Assembly (NCBI GenBank): GCA_021784205.1
Contig: JAJXTB010000016.1
Span: forward strand, 1-32,100
DNA length: 32,100 nucleotides
Source of the DNA: Actinomycetes bacterium
GTDB taxonomy: Bacteria > Actinomycetota > Acidimicrobiia > Acidimicrobiales > RAAP-2
Direction of reading: 5' to 3'
Part shown: positions 1 to 10,876 of the stretch, piece by piece
How the letters are laid out: each line of letters starts with the position of its first letter
Position numbering within the stretch: the stretch's first letter is position 1
Program-made: the position numbers and the translations under genes
Notes under the pieces: model-generated
Told to the model about the DNA's origin: nothing
Databases searched by the model: none
What the model saw: the letters and a program-made list of their open reading frames with translations, nothing else

Positions 1-2
1 CG

Positions 3-343
3 GCCGAGGCCGAGCGCGACGACGCGCCCTGGCCGGGACAGCTGTGCGCGCCGAGTCCTGCGACCACCCTCGCGCGCCCGGTGCCGGTCGAGCTGCGCGA
101 CGCCAACGGGGCGCCGCTGCGCGTGGCGCCGCGCGGGGGGCTGACCGGCGAGCCGGCGACGTTGTGGTTCTCGCACGCGATTCGCCGCGACGTGGCCTGG
201 CACGCGGGGCCCTGGCCCAGCCTCGAGCGCTGGTGGGCGCTGGCGCGTCCGCGCGCTCACGTCCAACTCGTTCTCACCACCGGCGAGGCCGTGCTCCTCG
301 TCGCCCACTCGCACCGGTGGTGGCTCGTGGGGATCTACGACTG

Positions 344-344
<1 letters not shown>
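3..344 (+). CDS. imuB: ImuB-like DNA polymerase Y family protein, C-terminal part
   Basis: This is the last 113 codons of a gene that begins before the window; the frame is open from base 3 to the TGA at 342-344. The visible residues carry the ImuB tail pattern: an APWPG segment, a proline/alanine linker, a PVELRD strand, a GGLTGEPA turn, AGPWPSLERWW, and a final WWLVGIYD. ImuB is a catalytically inactive Y-family polymerase homologue that bridges the beta clamp to DnaE2 (ImuC) in the SOS mutasome. The Y-family core and clamp motif lie outside the window. The stop codon overlaps the dnaE2 start (TGATG), so the two genes are probably translationally coupled. The identification rests on this tail plus the dnaE2 neighbour. 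Confidence 0.85.
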
Positions 345-3418
<3,074 letters not shown>

Positions 3419-3494
3419 TCACGTCGTTCTCAGCTTGGGAAGGTACATGTCGATCGAAGTCGCATTTCAGTAACTACCTGGTAAGAAGTAATTT

Positions 3495-3523
3495 CCAAAC
3501 ACGAGAGGTTTGGCTTTGCTTTT
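3495..3523 (+). terminator. Probable intrinsic terminator after dnaE2
   Basis: CCAAAC (3495-3500) pairs with GTTTGG (3508-3513) around a seven-base loop. It is followed by CTTTGCTTTT, a fairly U-rich tract in RNA. The stem is only six base pairs, so termination is likely but not certain. Confidence 0.4.
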
Positions 3524-3537
3524 GCCGGGCAGGTTCT

Positions 3538-3566
3538 GGGCAGGGGCAGGGGCAGGGGCAGGGCAG
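3538..3566 (+). repeat. GGGCAG tandem repeat with G-quadruplex pattern
   Basis: GGGCAG occurs four times in a row from 3538 to 3561, followed by GGCAG. The plus strand therefore carries five runs of three or four guanines separated by CA, which fits the common G3+N1-7 G-quadruplex pattern. A related GGGCAGG lies just upstream at 3527. Such a tract is also prone to polymerase slippage. Confidence 0.7.
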
Positions 3567-3652
3567 TCAGCAGGCAGGGGATTCGAGGTGAAGTGGGTCC
3601 GGGTTGCGTGAGTACTTCACCGGCCGTGATGCGTGGATCGCTGATCAGGTAG

Positions 3653-3744
3653 ATTGCAGGACACCGAACAAAGTGATTGCATGACACCGAACAAGGTGAT
3701 TGCAGGAAACCGAACAAAATCATTGCAGGACACCGATCGGATGT
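3653..3744. repeat. Four 23-bp tandem repeats abutting the ATPase start codon
   Basis: Units begin at 3653, 3676, 3699 and 3722. Each starts ATTGCAGGACACCGA or a close variant and is exactly 23 bp long. Units 1 to 3 differ at a few positions; unit 4 diverges in its second half, where it contains the ATG at 3741. Because 23 is not a multiple of three, an open frame through the array changes sequence from unit to unit, so the array is DNA- or RNA-level structure and not protein repeats. There are no spacers, which excludes CRISPR. It could be an operator array for the ATPase gene or a remnant of a transposon end. Confidence 0.85.
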
Positions 3745-5009
3745 TAGAGTTGCCGTGCGTGGCAAATCAGACTCCATATCTCCCAAGAGTGGTCGACAGT
3801 CTTCTTAGCGCGTCCCTCGAAAAGCCCGTGGCCGTCGTCATCGAAGGGGCCAAGGGGGTCGGCAAGACTGAGACAGCCACCCACCACGCGGCAAGTCGCG
3901 TGCTGTTGGACGTGGACCAGGAAGCAAAAGCTGCTGCAGCTGTTGACCCTTCGCTGGTGCTCGCCGGTGACAAGCCGCGTCTGCTTGATGAGTGGCAGGA
4001 GGTACCCCAACTCTGGAACAACGTTCGCCGAGCAGTGGACGCTCGCGAGGGCCCCTTCATCCTGACCGGATCCGCGGTTCCCGCGGATGATGCATCGAGG
4101 CACACGGGGGCGGGCCGATTCAGTTGGATTCGTATGCGACCGATGACGCTCTTTGAACTGGGGCGCTCGTCGGGATCCGTGTCGCTTCGCCGACTCCTCG
4201 ACGGCGAGACAACGAACGTCAACGCGGGAGAGTTGGGCATTGGCGAACTCGCCGAGCTCATTTGCATCGGGGGCTGGCCGGCGCTCGTTGGCAGCGGAGT
4301 TGACGCGGCGAGTCACTTCCTGGGCGGTTACCTCGACTCGATCGCGAGAGCGGACATTCAAAGAGTCGACGGCGTAGGACGCGACCCTGACCGCGTTCGG
4401 CGCGTACTTCGCTCACTAGCGCGCAACGTCAGCACTGAGGTCGCCATTACGACGATCGCAAGCGACGCGGGTGGATCTGATGGACCGGTCGACCCCGACA
4501 CCGTGAGTTCGTACTTGCGAGCGCTCGAACGGTTGATGGTGCTAGAAGATCAACCCGCCTGGGCGCCGCGCTTGCGATCGAGGGCCCGGCTGCGCTCCGC
4601 ATCGAAGCGGCACCTGTGCGACCCCAGTCTGGCTGCCGCCCTACTGAACGCGACACCCGAGCGACTGCTTAAGGACTTCAATTTCCTCGGTTTTCTGTTT
4701 GAAAGTCTGGTCGTGCGCGACCTTCGCGTCTACGCACAGAGCAATGGAGCGACAGTCTCGCACTATCGCGACAATGTGGGTGAGGTTGACATCATCATCG
4801 ACGGCGGGGAGCATTGGGCGGCAGTGGAGGTGAAACTCGGAATCTCGTATGTCGATGAGGCAGCTACTAGTCTGCGGCGCTTCCTTGGACGAATTGAAAC
4901 GGCGCATCACGGTGAACCAGCCTTCCTCGCTGTCGTCCTTCCAACTCCATACGGGTACGTCAGAGAAGATGGCGTTCATGTCATTCCGATTCATGCATTA
5001 GGTCCCTGA
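3741..5009 (+). CDS. AAA ATPase with DUF4143 C-terminal domain
   Basis: This encodes 422 residues of the widespread but poorly characterised AAA_14/DUF4143 family. The N-terminus YLPRVVDSLL is followed by a Walker A motif (GAKGVGKT, residues 36-43), an LLDEWQ Walker B segment around residues 80-85, and an FILTGSA sensor. The C-terminal part contains D350 in GEVDII and E363/K365 in VEVKLG, spaced like a PD-(D/E)xK nuclease fold. The start at 3741 is preferred over 3654 because the extra 29 residues would be translated from the 23-bp repeats and do not resemble the family; an AGGA lies 10 bases upstream. Codon use and G+C look unlike dnaE2 and the other neighbours, which suggests acquisition by transfer. 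Function is unknown; nucleic acid or defence-related roles have been proposed for relatives. Confidence 0.85.
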   Translation: MLELPCVANQTPYLPRVVDSLLSASLEKPVAVVIEGAKGVGKTETATHHAASRVLLDVDQEAKAAAAVDPSLVLAGDKPRLLDEWQEVPQLWNNVRRAVDAREGPFILTGSAVPADDASRHTGAGRFSWIRMRPMTLFELGRSSGSVSLRRLLDGETTNVNAGELGIGELAELICIGGWPALVGSGVDAASHFLGGYLDSIARADIQRVDGVGRDPDRVRRVLRSLARNVSTEVAITTIASDAGGSDGPVDPDTVSSYLRALERLMVLEDQPAWAPRLRSRARLRSASKRHLCDPSLAAALLNATPERLLKDFNFLGFLFESLVVRDLRVYAQSNGATVSHYRDNVGEVDIIIDGGEHWAAVEVKLGISYVDEAATSLRRFLGRIETAHHGEPAFLAVVLPTPYGYVREDGVHVIPIHALGP

Positions 5010-5121
5010 GTGGGTGGGGGGCTGCCCCAGCAAAGGAGCGCTTGCGACTTGGTCGTCAGAACAGTCCCGTGATGAAGGTTGCGTAATCACTAGTCAGTTC
5101 GTGTCCATCAAACCGTGGCAA

Positions 5122-5277
5122 CTCCACGGGGCGTTCACCGAGTTCGACCGGAGGCGCACGTCCCTCGGGAAGAGGGGTAGGTCGTCGACGCGGGTGGTGC
5201 CCACGCACCATGACGACGTTGGGATGACGTCACGACGCATCGGGAGACTGAGGGTCAGTGATCCGACCCATCGGCAG
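5122..5277 (-). pseudogene. Decayed 3' fragment of a nucleotidyltransferase paralogue
   Basis: The minus strand here aligns with the 3' end of the intact nucleotidyltransferase gene at 8652-8768. The best block is 5128-5244. Translated from the complement of 5245 downward it gives PMRRDV..TSSWCVG..RVDDLPL..RDVRL, against PMRFDV..TSSRCVG..HADDLPL..MDVRL in the intact protein, about 21 of 31 residues identical. A one-base deletion near 5149 then breaks the frame, and no start or upstream body of the gene is present. Weaker similarity may extend to about 5277 and 5122. This looks like the tail of a second, diverged copy and not a recent duplication. Confidence 0.8.
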
Positions 5278-5293
5278 CCACGAGTTTATCCGC

Positions 5294-5324
5294 CGAGAGG
5301 GCGAGACCCCGTCTCGCCCTCTCG
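5294..5324 (-). terminator. Perfect 14-bp hairpin downstream of the secreted-peptide gene
   Basis: CGAGAGGGCGAGAC (5294-5307) is exactly complementary to GTCTCGCCCTCTCG (5311-5324), with a three-base loop. It lies 20 bases past the stop codon of the minus-strand gene at 5344. No U-tract follows on either strand, so it may stop transcription weakly or protect the 3' end of the mRNA. Confidence 0.6.
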
Positions 5325-5343
5325 ACATCAACTGTTACGAGAC

Positions 5344-5571
5344 TCAGCAGCCCGACACGTTCCCCGACACGTTCACTGCGTGGAACATGCCGCTGTCGCC
5401 GTTCAGGTTGGCATGAAACATCGCGACGCTTCCCATGGACGCGTCACTGAGCATGTTGCAAGCCCCGATCAATCCAGATGGGGTCGGCGGCGCGGCGGCG
5501 GACGCGGTGCCGACGAACGCGGTGGCGGACAGCGCCGCTCCCGCGAGAACTACCACGACTCTCTTGAACAT
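5344..5571 (-). CDS. Small secreted protein, 75 residues, unknown function
   Basis: The protein begins MFKRVVVVLAGAALSATAFVG, a clear Sec signal peptide ending at an ASA site, and leaves a mature peptide of about 50 residues. The mature part has two cysteines, one in IGACNML and one as the last residue, which could form a disulfide, and a MFHA motif that occurs twice (MFHANLNGDSG and MFHAVNVSG). The start at 5571 is chosen because an AGAGGGGG ribosome site lies just upstream and the signal peptide starts there; the frame is open further up to 5700 without any signal-like sequence. It lies 162 bp downstream of the LuxR-type regulator on the same strand. I do not recognise a function. Confidence 0.75.
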   Translation of the reverse strand: MFKRVVVVLAGAALSATAFVGTASAAAPPTPSGLIGACNMLSDASMGSVAMFHANLNGDSGMFHAVNVSGNVSGC

Positions 5572-5663
5572 GTGACCCCCTCTTCTCGTGGCGGCGGATG
5601 CCGCCATCCACGACGGCCACTTCAGTCGACGTCGCCCGGTTGAGACGTCGGCCCCGGATCTAT

Positions 5664-5690
5664 CGGTCGCGGTGGCTAAATAGCCGACCG
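5664..5690 (-). terminator. Hairpin after the LuxR-type regulator gene
   Basis: GGCTAAATAGCC (5674-5685) is a perfect inverted repeat, flanked by CGGTC (5664-5668) and GACCG (5686-5690), which extend the stem past a five-base bulge. It sits about 45 bp past the end of the regulator gene. There is no strong U-tract, so a terminator role is tentative. Confidence 0.35.
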
Positions 5691-5733
5691 AAATAGTCAT
5701 CGCCTTCGACGGTAAGACGATGAGTCGCGCCGA

Positions 5734-8523
5734 TCATCCGGCATCTCCCTCAAGTTCGTGGCTGAGGGTGGCAGCGAGCTCGGTCCGATTTCGGGCGCCC
5801 AGCTTGGCGAGGATGTGTGAGACGTGTCGCTCGACGGTCTTGCGCGAGAGAAAGAGAGTCTGGGCGATCTCGGGATTCGTGGCGCCGGCGGCCACGAGGC
5901 GAGCGACCTCGCTCTCTCGCGAGCTGAGTGTGCCCACGTCACTGGTCATTCCTCTCTGCCACGTACGCACACCGAGCCCTCGTAGCGCCTGGAGTGCGAG
6001 CTGCTGCTCGCTGCGCGCGCCCATCGACGCGGCTTCGTTCGCCACGGCTCGGAGTGACTCAATTCTCGATTCGTGGTCCATTTCGGCGAACTGGGCGGCG
6101 TCGAGTTCGATCCACAGCCGCATCAGCTCCTGGCCTGCTGAACGCGCGAGGTCAGCCGCCGCGTCGAACAGCGGACCGCTTTGCGCGACGTCGCGACGTG
6201 CCGCGACGAGGGCTCGGGCGTACGCGTAGCGAGCGGCCGGCCCCGGAGACGGATGGGGATGGGCCGAGAACCACTCGTCGAGATCGGCCTCGACCTCAGT
6301 GAGGTCGCCGAGTCGGGCCTGGGCCTCGGCGAAGTGGAGCACTGACTCCCACCGGCATCGCCCGCAGTCCGCCGCCAGGGCGTCTTCGTGGGCTAGTGAC
6401 TTAAGGACGACGAGTTCCTCGGCGCTCGGCGCGGCGAACCGTCCGATCAGCCACACGTGGATCACCCGGATGACGAGGCGAAAGTGCGGGTCGGGCTCGG
6501 CGGCGATCGCGTCCTCGATCGCTGTCACGCTTCGACGCCAGTCGTCTCGGCTGGCGTCCACGCTGTGGGCGACCGCTTGGAGTATGCCGAGGGTGAAGCG
6601 GCGAGGGGGGCCGACCCTCGCGGCGATTTCTAACGCTCGTTGCAGCGTCTCGGACGCCTCGTCGAGACGACCGCGATGATGCGCGATCCACCCGACCCAA
6701 TGGGTGGTCTCAACCTCGAGGTCGGGCAGGGCGAGCCGCCTCGCCTCCTCGAGCGCCCGCCGGGCCCGCGGCTCGGCCTGTTTGGCCATGCCCCCGAACT
6801 GGAGCATCGCGAAGACGCCGTCGGACGCCGCGGCCAGCGCGGCCGCAGGATCACGGGCGCCGGCTTGGATTATCTCGGCGCAGCGCACCACGGTGTCGCC
6901 GTCGGCACGGCGAATCGCGAGGTCGAGCTGTGAGCGAAGGGCGTCGAGATAGGCCTCACGGGCGTCCTCGTCCAACGAGTCCACGCCACCGGTCCGCTCC
7001 AGTAGCGTCAACGCCGCCGCCATCGCGCGTTCGACGACGGGGCGTGCGTCATCTACGCGGTTCTCCAGCCACAGGAGTGCCTGGGCGTCCCAGCAGTCGG
7101 CCCCGATCGTGAACGCCACATGGTCGGCCATCTCGTCGCGGGCACGTTTGGCAAAAGCGTGCACGTCGTCGGCGCGCCCGAGTCGCCACGCCGCCTTCGC
7201 CGCGGCGAGCGCGGCGAGAGCGCGCTCGCGCCTGCTGGGTAGGCGATCGGTGACTACAGCCCAGCGCTCGAGCGCGAGGGACCATTCGCCGAGCTCGGCG
7301 GCCAGTGAGGCAACCGCTCGTTCCAGGCGGTCCGCCTCGCCGCCGGTCGTGCTGCGGGCGACCGCGTCGAGCGTCATGAGACCCTCATGGCCCAGCAGGC
7401 GACGACGTGGCGAGCGCGCAATACGCCAGGCGAGCGCGTTCGAGGTCTCTCCGGCCGCGTGCCGATGTTCCAGGGCGCGTAGTAATTGCCCCACGTCTTC
7501 GCTCGCGCGAGCCTCAAACCAGTCGGCGAGCAAATGGTGAAGGTGTCGCTGCTGAGCGGTGGACACGTGGCTTATCGCGGCTTCGCGAATGAGGTCGTGA
7601 GAGATGCGCAGTGACTCGTCGTCCGCGAGCACCAGTCCGCGATCGGCCAGCTCGATCGCCGCACGACGGCACCGCGGCTCTTCCCACTCGAGCACCTCGT
7701 GCGCGTCGGTGAGCGTGAGCGGCTGCGCAGCCACGACCAAAGTGGCGAACAACGTGGCGGCGTCACTGTCGAGATCGGTGAAACGTGCGCGGACCAATTG
7801 AGCGGGTGACGTGTGGCGCCCATCGCTCGCGAGAGCTTCGAGCCAAAAGGGTGAGCCGTTTGCTCGTTGCCACAGATCATGGGCATCGGCGCGAGAGAGT
7901 CGTGGAGAAAGTGCCAATACCAACTCCATCCCCTCCTCGCGGTCAAGGGGATCAAGTGAGATCTCTCGGTATCGGTCGGGTGCGAGAAGCGTCTGGAGGT
8001 GCGCGGCGACGTCGCGCATCGCGGTGCTGGGACGACCCGCGCCGAGTACGAACAGCGCGTCATCGGCCATCTTCGCTCCGCACAGTACGTAATTGATAAG
8101 TGCGAGCGTCTGCGAGTCCACCCACTGGAGGTCGTCGATCACGATGCCGAGCGGAGCCATCTCGTTCAGGCAGCGAAAGGCGATTTCGAAGACCCGAAGG
8201 GTCTCGAGCCCGACACGGGCTCCCATCTCTCCCACGAGGAGCGCATCGAGCTGGTCGCCCGCGAGCGGCGCGCGCGCCAGATCTCTCAGCAGGTGGCCCG
8301 CCGCTCCCAGTGGGATCTCTCGGGCTGGTTCGTATCCCTGGAGCCGGATAGTCGGCACCGTGAGGCGTGCGGTCACCTCGTCGAGCAAGCGGGTCTTTCC
8401 GAGGCCCGGTGGGGCGAGGACGACCGCCGCGGCTGCACCACCCGTCGAAACGGCGTTACCGAGCGCGCACAGAGCGTCGATTTCCGCTGAGCGACCGACG
8501 AAGGCGCCTCGGTGGCGGGCCAC
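5734..8523 (-). CDS. Large ATP-binding LuxR-family transcriptional regulator (LAL/MalT-like)
   Basis: This encodes 929 residues. The N-terminus has an AAA/NTPase domain with Walker A APPGLGKT (residues 37-44) and Walker [13 protein letters not shown] near residues 125-136. A long helical, TPR-like middle follows. The last 65 residues form a LuxR-type helix-turn-helix ([39 protein letters not shown]). Regulators of this class use an ATP-switched STAND domain to sense a ligand or partner and activate transcription. The start is GTG at 8521-8523, with a TAGGCT hexamer exactly six bases upstream, which suggests a leaderless mRNA. The secreted-peptide gene downstream and the nucleotidyltransferase gene upstream are possible targets; the ligand is unknown. 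Confidence 0.9.
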   Translation of the reverse strand: MARHRGAFVGRSAEIDALCALGNAVSTGGAAAAVVLAPPGLGKTRLLDEVTARLTVPTIRLQGYEPAREIPLGAAGHLLRDLARAPLAGDQLDALLVGEMGARVGLETLRVFEIAFRCLNEMAPLGIVIDDLQWVDSQTLALINYVLCGAKMADDALFVLGAGRPSTAMRDVAAHLQTLLAPDRYREISLDPLDREEGMELVLALSPRLSRADAHDLWQRANGSPFWLEALASDGRHTSPAQLVRARFTDLDSDAATLFATLVVAAQPLTLTDAHEVLEWEEPRCRRAAIELADRGLVLADDESLRISHDLIREAAISHVSTAQQRHLHHLLADWFEARASEDVGQLLRALEHRHAAGETSNALAWRIARSPRRRLLGHEGLMTLDAVARSTTGGEADRLERAVASLAAELGEWSLALERWAVVTDRLPSRRERALAALAAAKAAWRLGRADDVHAFAKRARDEMADHVAFTIGADCWDAQALLWLENRVDDARPVVERAMAAALTLLERTGGVDSLDEDAREAYLDALRSQLDLAIRRADGDTVVRCAEIIQAGARDPAAALAAASDGVFAMLQFGGMAKQAEPRARRALEEARRLALPDLEVETTHWVGWIAHHRGRLDEASETLQRALEIAARVGPPRRFTLGILQAVAHSVDASRDDWRRSVTAIEDAIAAEPDPHFRLVIRVIHVWLIGRFAAPSAEELVVLKSLAHEDALAADCGRCRWESVLHFAEAQARLGDLTEVEADLDEWFSAHPHPSPGPAARYAYARALVAARRDVAQSGPLFDAAADLARSAGQELMRLWIELDAAQFAEMDHESRIESLRAVANEAASMGARSEQQLALQALRGLGVRTWQRGMTSDVGTLSSRESEVARLVAAGATNPEIAQTLFLSRKTVERHVSHILAKLGARNRTELAATLSHELEGDAG

Positions 8524-8529
8524 GGCCGA

Positions 8530-8535
8530 AGCCTA
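8530..8535 (-). promoter_or_regulatory. Predicted -10 box of the LuxR-type regulator gene
   Basis: Reading the minus strand, TAGGCT is followed by six bases (TCGGCC) and then the GTG start. This spacing would put the transcription start at or next to the first codon. No convincing -35 box is visible. Confidence 0.4.
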
Positions 8536-8626
8536 ATTCTGTGACGTACGCGAGGGTCGGGTTCACGCCCGGGCGAGTGTCGGTCCTCAGGGCGAGGTGG
8601 TCGGGCCGTCGGTGAGCGGCGTTCAG

Positions 8627-9475
8627 CTAAATCAGGGAGAAGGCGCTCTCCGGGCGTTCCCCGAGTTCGACCTGGAGGCGCACGTCCATCTGGACGAGGG
8701 GCAGGTCGTCGGCGTGGGTGACGCCCACGCAGCGAGACGACGTGGCAAGGACGTCGAAGCGCATCGGGTAGTGGTGCAGGATGCGTCCGACGAAGGTCGA
8801 CAGCGCCACCTCGGGCTCGTCGTCGAAGTCGTGGCTCTCGAGCGCGTGGTGCAGCAGCGGCCAGATCGCGGGCTGGAATCCCCACAGGTTCATCGACACC
8901 GTCGTGTCGGACTCGAGCAGCACGGGAGAGAGCCCGTCGTCGGAGGCGAACCCGCCCTCCCACGCGTAGACCTGGCGGCGCTCGACGATGTCGGTGAGGT
9001 GTCCGTTGACCACGTTGCACACGCCGCGTGAGACGGGCAGGTCGCCGACCAAAGCGCGATCAAGCTGGAAACCGATGAGACAGTTCGTGCTGCGCTCGCG
9101 CAGGTGTTCGCCGAGCTTTTCCAGCGCGTCACGTCCGTAGAGGTCGTCGGCGTTGGAGATCGCGAAGGGCACTGACGTGTCGAGCAAGCCCTCGGCGGCC
9201 AGCGTCGCGTGCACCGTGCCCAGCGGTTGGTGCTGGAGGGCGAAGGAAACGTTGACCCCCTCGGGCCAGTTCTCTCGGACGTGGGCCTCGATGTCGGGTC
9301 CCGTCTCGGGGTTGACGACGACGACGATTCGGTTGAACCCGGCCGCCAGCGCGTCCGAGGCGATGAGATCGATCACGCCTTCACCGTGCACGCCGATCGG
9401 CGCGAGCGGCTTGAGGCCCCCGTAGCGGGTGGCCCGCCCAGCGGCGAGGATGATGAGCGACGGGTCTAGGACCAC
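8627..9475 (-). CDS. Nucleotidyltransferase (sugar-1-phosphate type)
   Basis: This encodes 282 residues. The N-terminal signature LAAGRATRYGGLKPLAPIG (about residues 10-28) is the nucleotide-binding loop of the NTP-transferase fold (glycine-rich LxxGxxxRxxxxKP), and ISNADDLYG near residue 107 matches the acidic metal-binding segment. Such enzymes activate sugar phosphates or similar alcohols as NDP or CDP derivatives; the substrate cannot be read from the sequence. The start lies inside the end of the FabH-like gene (overlap of 10 bases), so translation is probably coupled. A degraded relative of its 3' end is found at 5122-5277. Confidence 0.8.
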   Translation of the reverse strand: MVLDPSLIILAAGRATRYGGLKPLAPIGVHGEGVIDLIASDALAAGFNRIVVVVNPETGPDIEAHVRENWPEGVNVSFALQHQPLGTVHATLAAEGLLDTSVPFAISNADDLYGRDALEKLGEHLRERSTNCLIGFQLDRALVGDLPVSRGVCNVVNGHLTDIVERRQVYAWEGGFASDDGLSPVLLESDTTVSMNLWGFQPAIWPLLHHALESHDFDDEPEVALSTFVGRILHHYPMRFDVLATSSRCVGVTHADDLPLVQMDVRLQVELGERPESAFSLI

Positions 9476-10386
9476 TTCACCACCGCGGAGGCCCAGGTCA
9501 TGCCCGCGCCGAATCCCGTGAGGAGCGCGTAGTCGCCCGCGTGCACGCGGCCGTTCTCGCGCGCGTCGTAGAACGCGAGGGGAATCGACGAGCTCGAGGT
9601 GTTGCCGTAGCGGTCGAGCACCACGACGCAGCGCTCCATGTCGATGCCAAGGCGCTGGGCCGCGGCCTGGATGATGCGGATGTTGGCCTGGTGGGGCACG
9701 ACGAGCGCGATGTCCTCGGCCGACACGCCGGCGCGCTCCATGGCCTCGCTGGCCGAGTCGACCACGACGCGCACGGCGCGGCGAAAGACCTCTTTGCCAT
9801 CCATCTGGAAGAAGCCATCGTGCTCGCAGGACAAGAGGTCGGCGGACGTGCCGTCGGTGCCCAGAACGAAGGACAAGACGTCTGTGCCAGTCTCGTCGTA
9901 GTCGAGCACCGCGGCGCCGGCGCCGTCGGCGAGTAGGACTGCCATGTTGCGGTCGTCCCAGTCGACCCAGCGCGAGAGGTTCTCCGAGCCGACCACGAGG
10001 ATGCGCTTGTTGCCAGTCTCAAGCAGTCCTTGGGCCGTGCGCAGTGCGAACATGAAGCCGCTGCAGGCGGCGTTCACGTCCATGGTGGGACACGTCAGTC
10101 CCAAGTTGGCCGCGATCGTGGTCGAGGTCGCGGGAGTGATCCGGTCCGGGGTGGTGGTCGCGAGAACCAAGAAGTCGATCGAGTCGAGCGCTACGCCCGC
10201 GTCGGCGATCGCGGCCGCGGCGGCCGTGGTGCCGAGGGAACCGGCTGACCCACCGATGCGACGCTCACGAATGCCGGTGCGCTCGCGGATCCACTCGTCG
10301 GAGGTGTCGAGGGTCCGTGAGAGCTCGTCGTTGGTCACGACCCGTTCGGGAACGGCGATACCCCAACCCTTGAAGCGAACTCCCAT
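9466..10386 (-). CDS. 3-oxoacyl-ACP synthase III family ketosynthase (FabH-like)
   Basis: This encodes 306 residues of the thiolase-fold FabH family. The catalytic triad is visible as C108 (VNAACSGF), H232 (VPHQANIRII) and N262 (RYGNTSSSS). FabH condenses acyl-CoA with malonyl-ACP to start fatty acid synthesis; members outside fatty-acid clusters can serve secondary lipid or ketone pathways. No fabD, acpP or fabF is nearby; the neighbours are a hotdog thioesterase upstream and a nucleotidyltransferase downstream, so a specialised role is as likely as housekeeping initiation. A TAGACT hexamer at 10417-10422 and an AGAGGAAAGG purine tract lie upstream of the ATG. Confidence 0.9.
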   Translation of the reverse strand: MGVRFKGWGIAVPERVVTNDELSRTLDTSDEWIRERTGIRERRIGGSAGSLGTTAAAAAIADAGVALDSIDFLVLATTTPDRITPATSTTIAANLGLTCPTMDVNAACSGFMFALRTAQGLLETGNKRILVVGSENLSRWVDWDDRNMAVLLADGAGAAVLDYDETGTDVLSFVLGTDGTSADLLSCEHDGFFQMDGKEVFRRAVRVVVDSASEAMERAGVSAEDIALVVPHQANIRIIQAAAQRLGIDMERCVVVLDRYGNTSSSSIPLAFYDARENGRVHAGDYALLTGFGAGMTWASAVVKWS

Positions 10387-10416
10387 GAAGACGGCCCTTT
10401 CCTCTGGCTTTTCGCC

Positions 10417-10422
10417 AGTCTA
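10417..10422 (-). promoter_or_regulatory. Possible -10 box for the FabH-like gene
   Basis: The minus strand reads TAGACT here, 30 bases before the ATG at 10386. It is followed by a small CTGGC-GAAAA-GCCAG hairpin and a purine-rich ribosome site. No good -35 box is seen, so this is tentative; the gene could also be read through from the thioesterase gene 46 bp upstream. Confidence 0.25.
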
Positions 10423-10432
10423 GGTCGGCCGC

Positions 10433-10846
10433 TTATTGGGCCGGTGGTGCCGCGAGCACCTGGAGCGAGCACCGCGCGACGCTGATGAGACGCCCACGCT
10501 CGTCGGTCATCTCGATGCCCCAGACCTGGACACTGCGCCCGAGGCGCATCGGGGTGGCCGTCGCCGAAAGCGTGCCCTCGGACATGGGACGAAGGTGTGA
10601 GCAATTGAGCTCGGTGCCCACCACGATCTGGTCGGACTTGACGTTGAGCGCCCCGCCGAAGGACGCCGCGCCCTCGGCCAGCAGTGCTGAGACGCCGCCG
10701 TGGAGGATGCCGTAGGGCTGGTGGTGGATGGGCCCGACATCAACGGCTAGGACGACTCGCTCCTTAGAACTCTCGACGACGCGAACGCCCAGGTGCGCGT
10801 GCACCCCTGAGTTGATTGGGATTCGATCGGCCGGATTCTCAGTCAT
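10433..10846 (-). CDS. Hotdog-fold acyl-CoA thioesterase (PaaI/YdiI-like)
   Basis: This encodes 137 residues, a typical length for a single hotdog domain. The motif HQPYGILHGGVSALLAEGAAS contains the HGG segment (H49-G51) and E58, the position of the catalytic glutamate in the YdiI/MenI and 4-hydroxybenzoyl-CoA thioesterase group. It should hydrolyse an acyl- or aroyl-CoA in the cytosol; a role in menaquinone synthesis (1,4-dihydroxy-2-naphthoyl-CoA) is possible but unproven. The start at 10846 is chosen because the longer open frame upstream is antisense to the threonine aldolase gene. A TACACT box lies six bases before the ATG, suggesting a leaderless transcript, divergent from the aldolase gene with only 30 bp between them. 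Confidence 0.85.
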   Translation of the reverse strand: MTENPADRIPINSGVHAHLGVRVVESSKERVVLAVDVGPIHHQPYGILHGGVSALLAEGAASFGGALNVKSDQIVVGTELNCSHLRPMSEGTLSATATPMRLGRSVQVWGIEMTDERGRLISVARCSLQVLAAPPAQ

Positions 10847-10852
10847 GGTCAA

Positions 10853-10870
10853 AGTGTAGGAGCGTAACCT
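10853..10870. promoter_or_regulatory. Divergent leaderless promoters for thioesterase and threonine aldolase
   Basis: The 30-bp gap contains two -10-like hexamers. TACACT on the minus strand (10853-10858) is six bases from the thioesterase ATG. TAACCT on the plus strand (10865-10870) is six bases from the aldolase ATG at 10877. Both spacings would place transcription starts at the first codon. Neither has a clear -35 box, and the two polymerase footprints would overlap. Confidence 0.45.
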
Positions 10871-10876
10871 CGTCTC

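Larger units (their letters stand above)
3419..3740. other. Intergenic region, 322 bp, lower G+C with repeats
   Basis: This gap between dnaE2 and the ATPase gene has visibly lower G+C than the flanking polymerase gene at its left end. It holds a terminator-like hairpin (3495-3523), a GGGCAG minisatellite (3538-3566), and the first three full copies plus most of the fourth copy of a 23-bp tandem repeat that runs into the ATPase start codon. I see no credible gene in it. Confidence 0.7.

Noticed and set aside
44..343. N-terminal extension of DnaE2 by 100 residues
   Set aside because: It overlaps the imuB tail in another frame, is arginine/alanine-rich noise typical of GC-rich shadow frames, and the true DnaE2 N-terminus begins at 344.
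3653..3744. CRISPR array
   Set aside because: The 23-bp units are directly adjacent with no spacers, and no cas gene is present.
5014..5643. Plus-strand open frame of 209 codons across the pseudogene and secreted-peptide gene
   Set aside because: It is antisense to the signal-peptide gene and to the nucleotidyltransferase fragment, and its translation has no recognisable domain.
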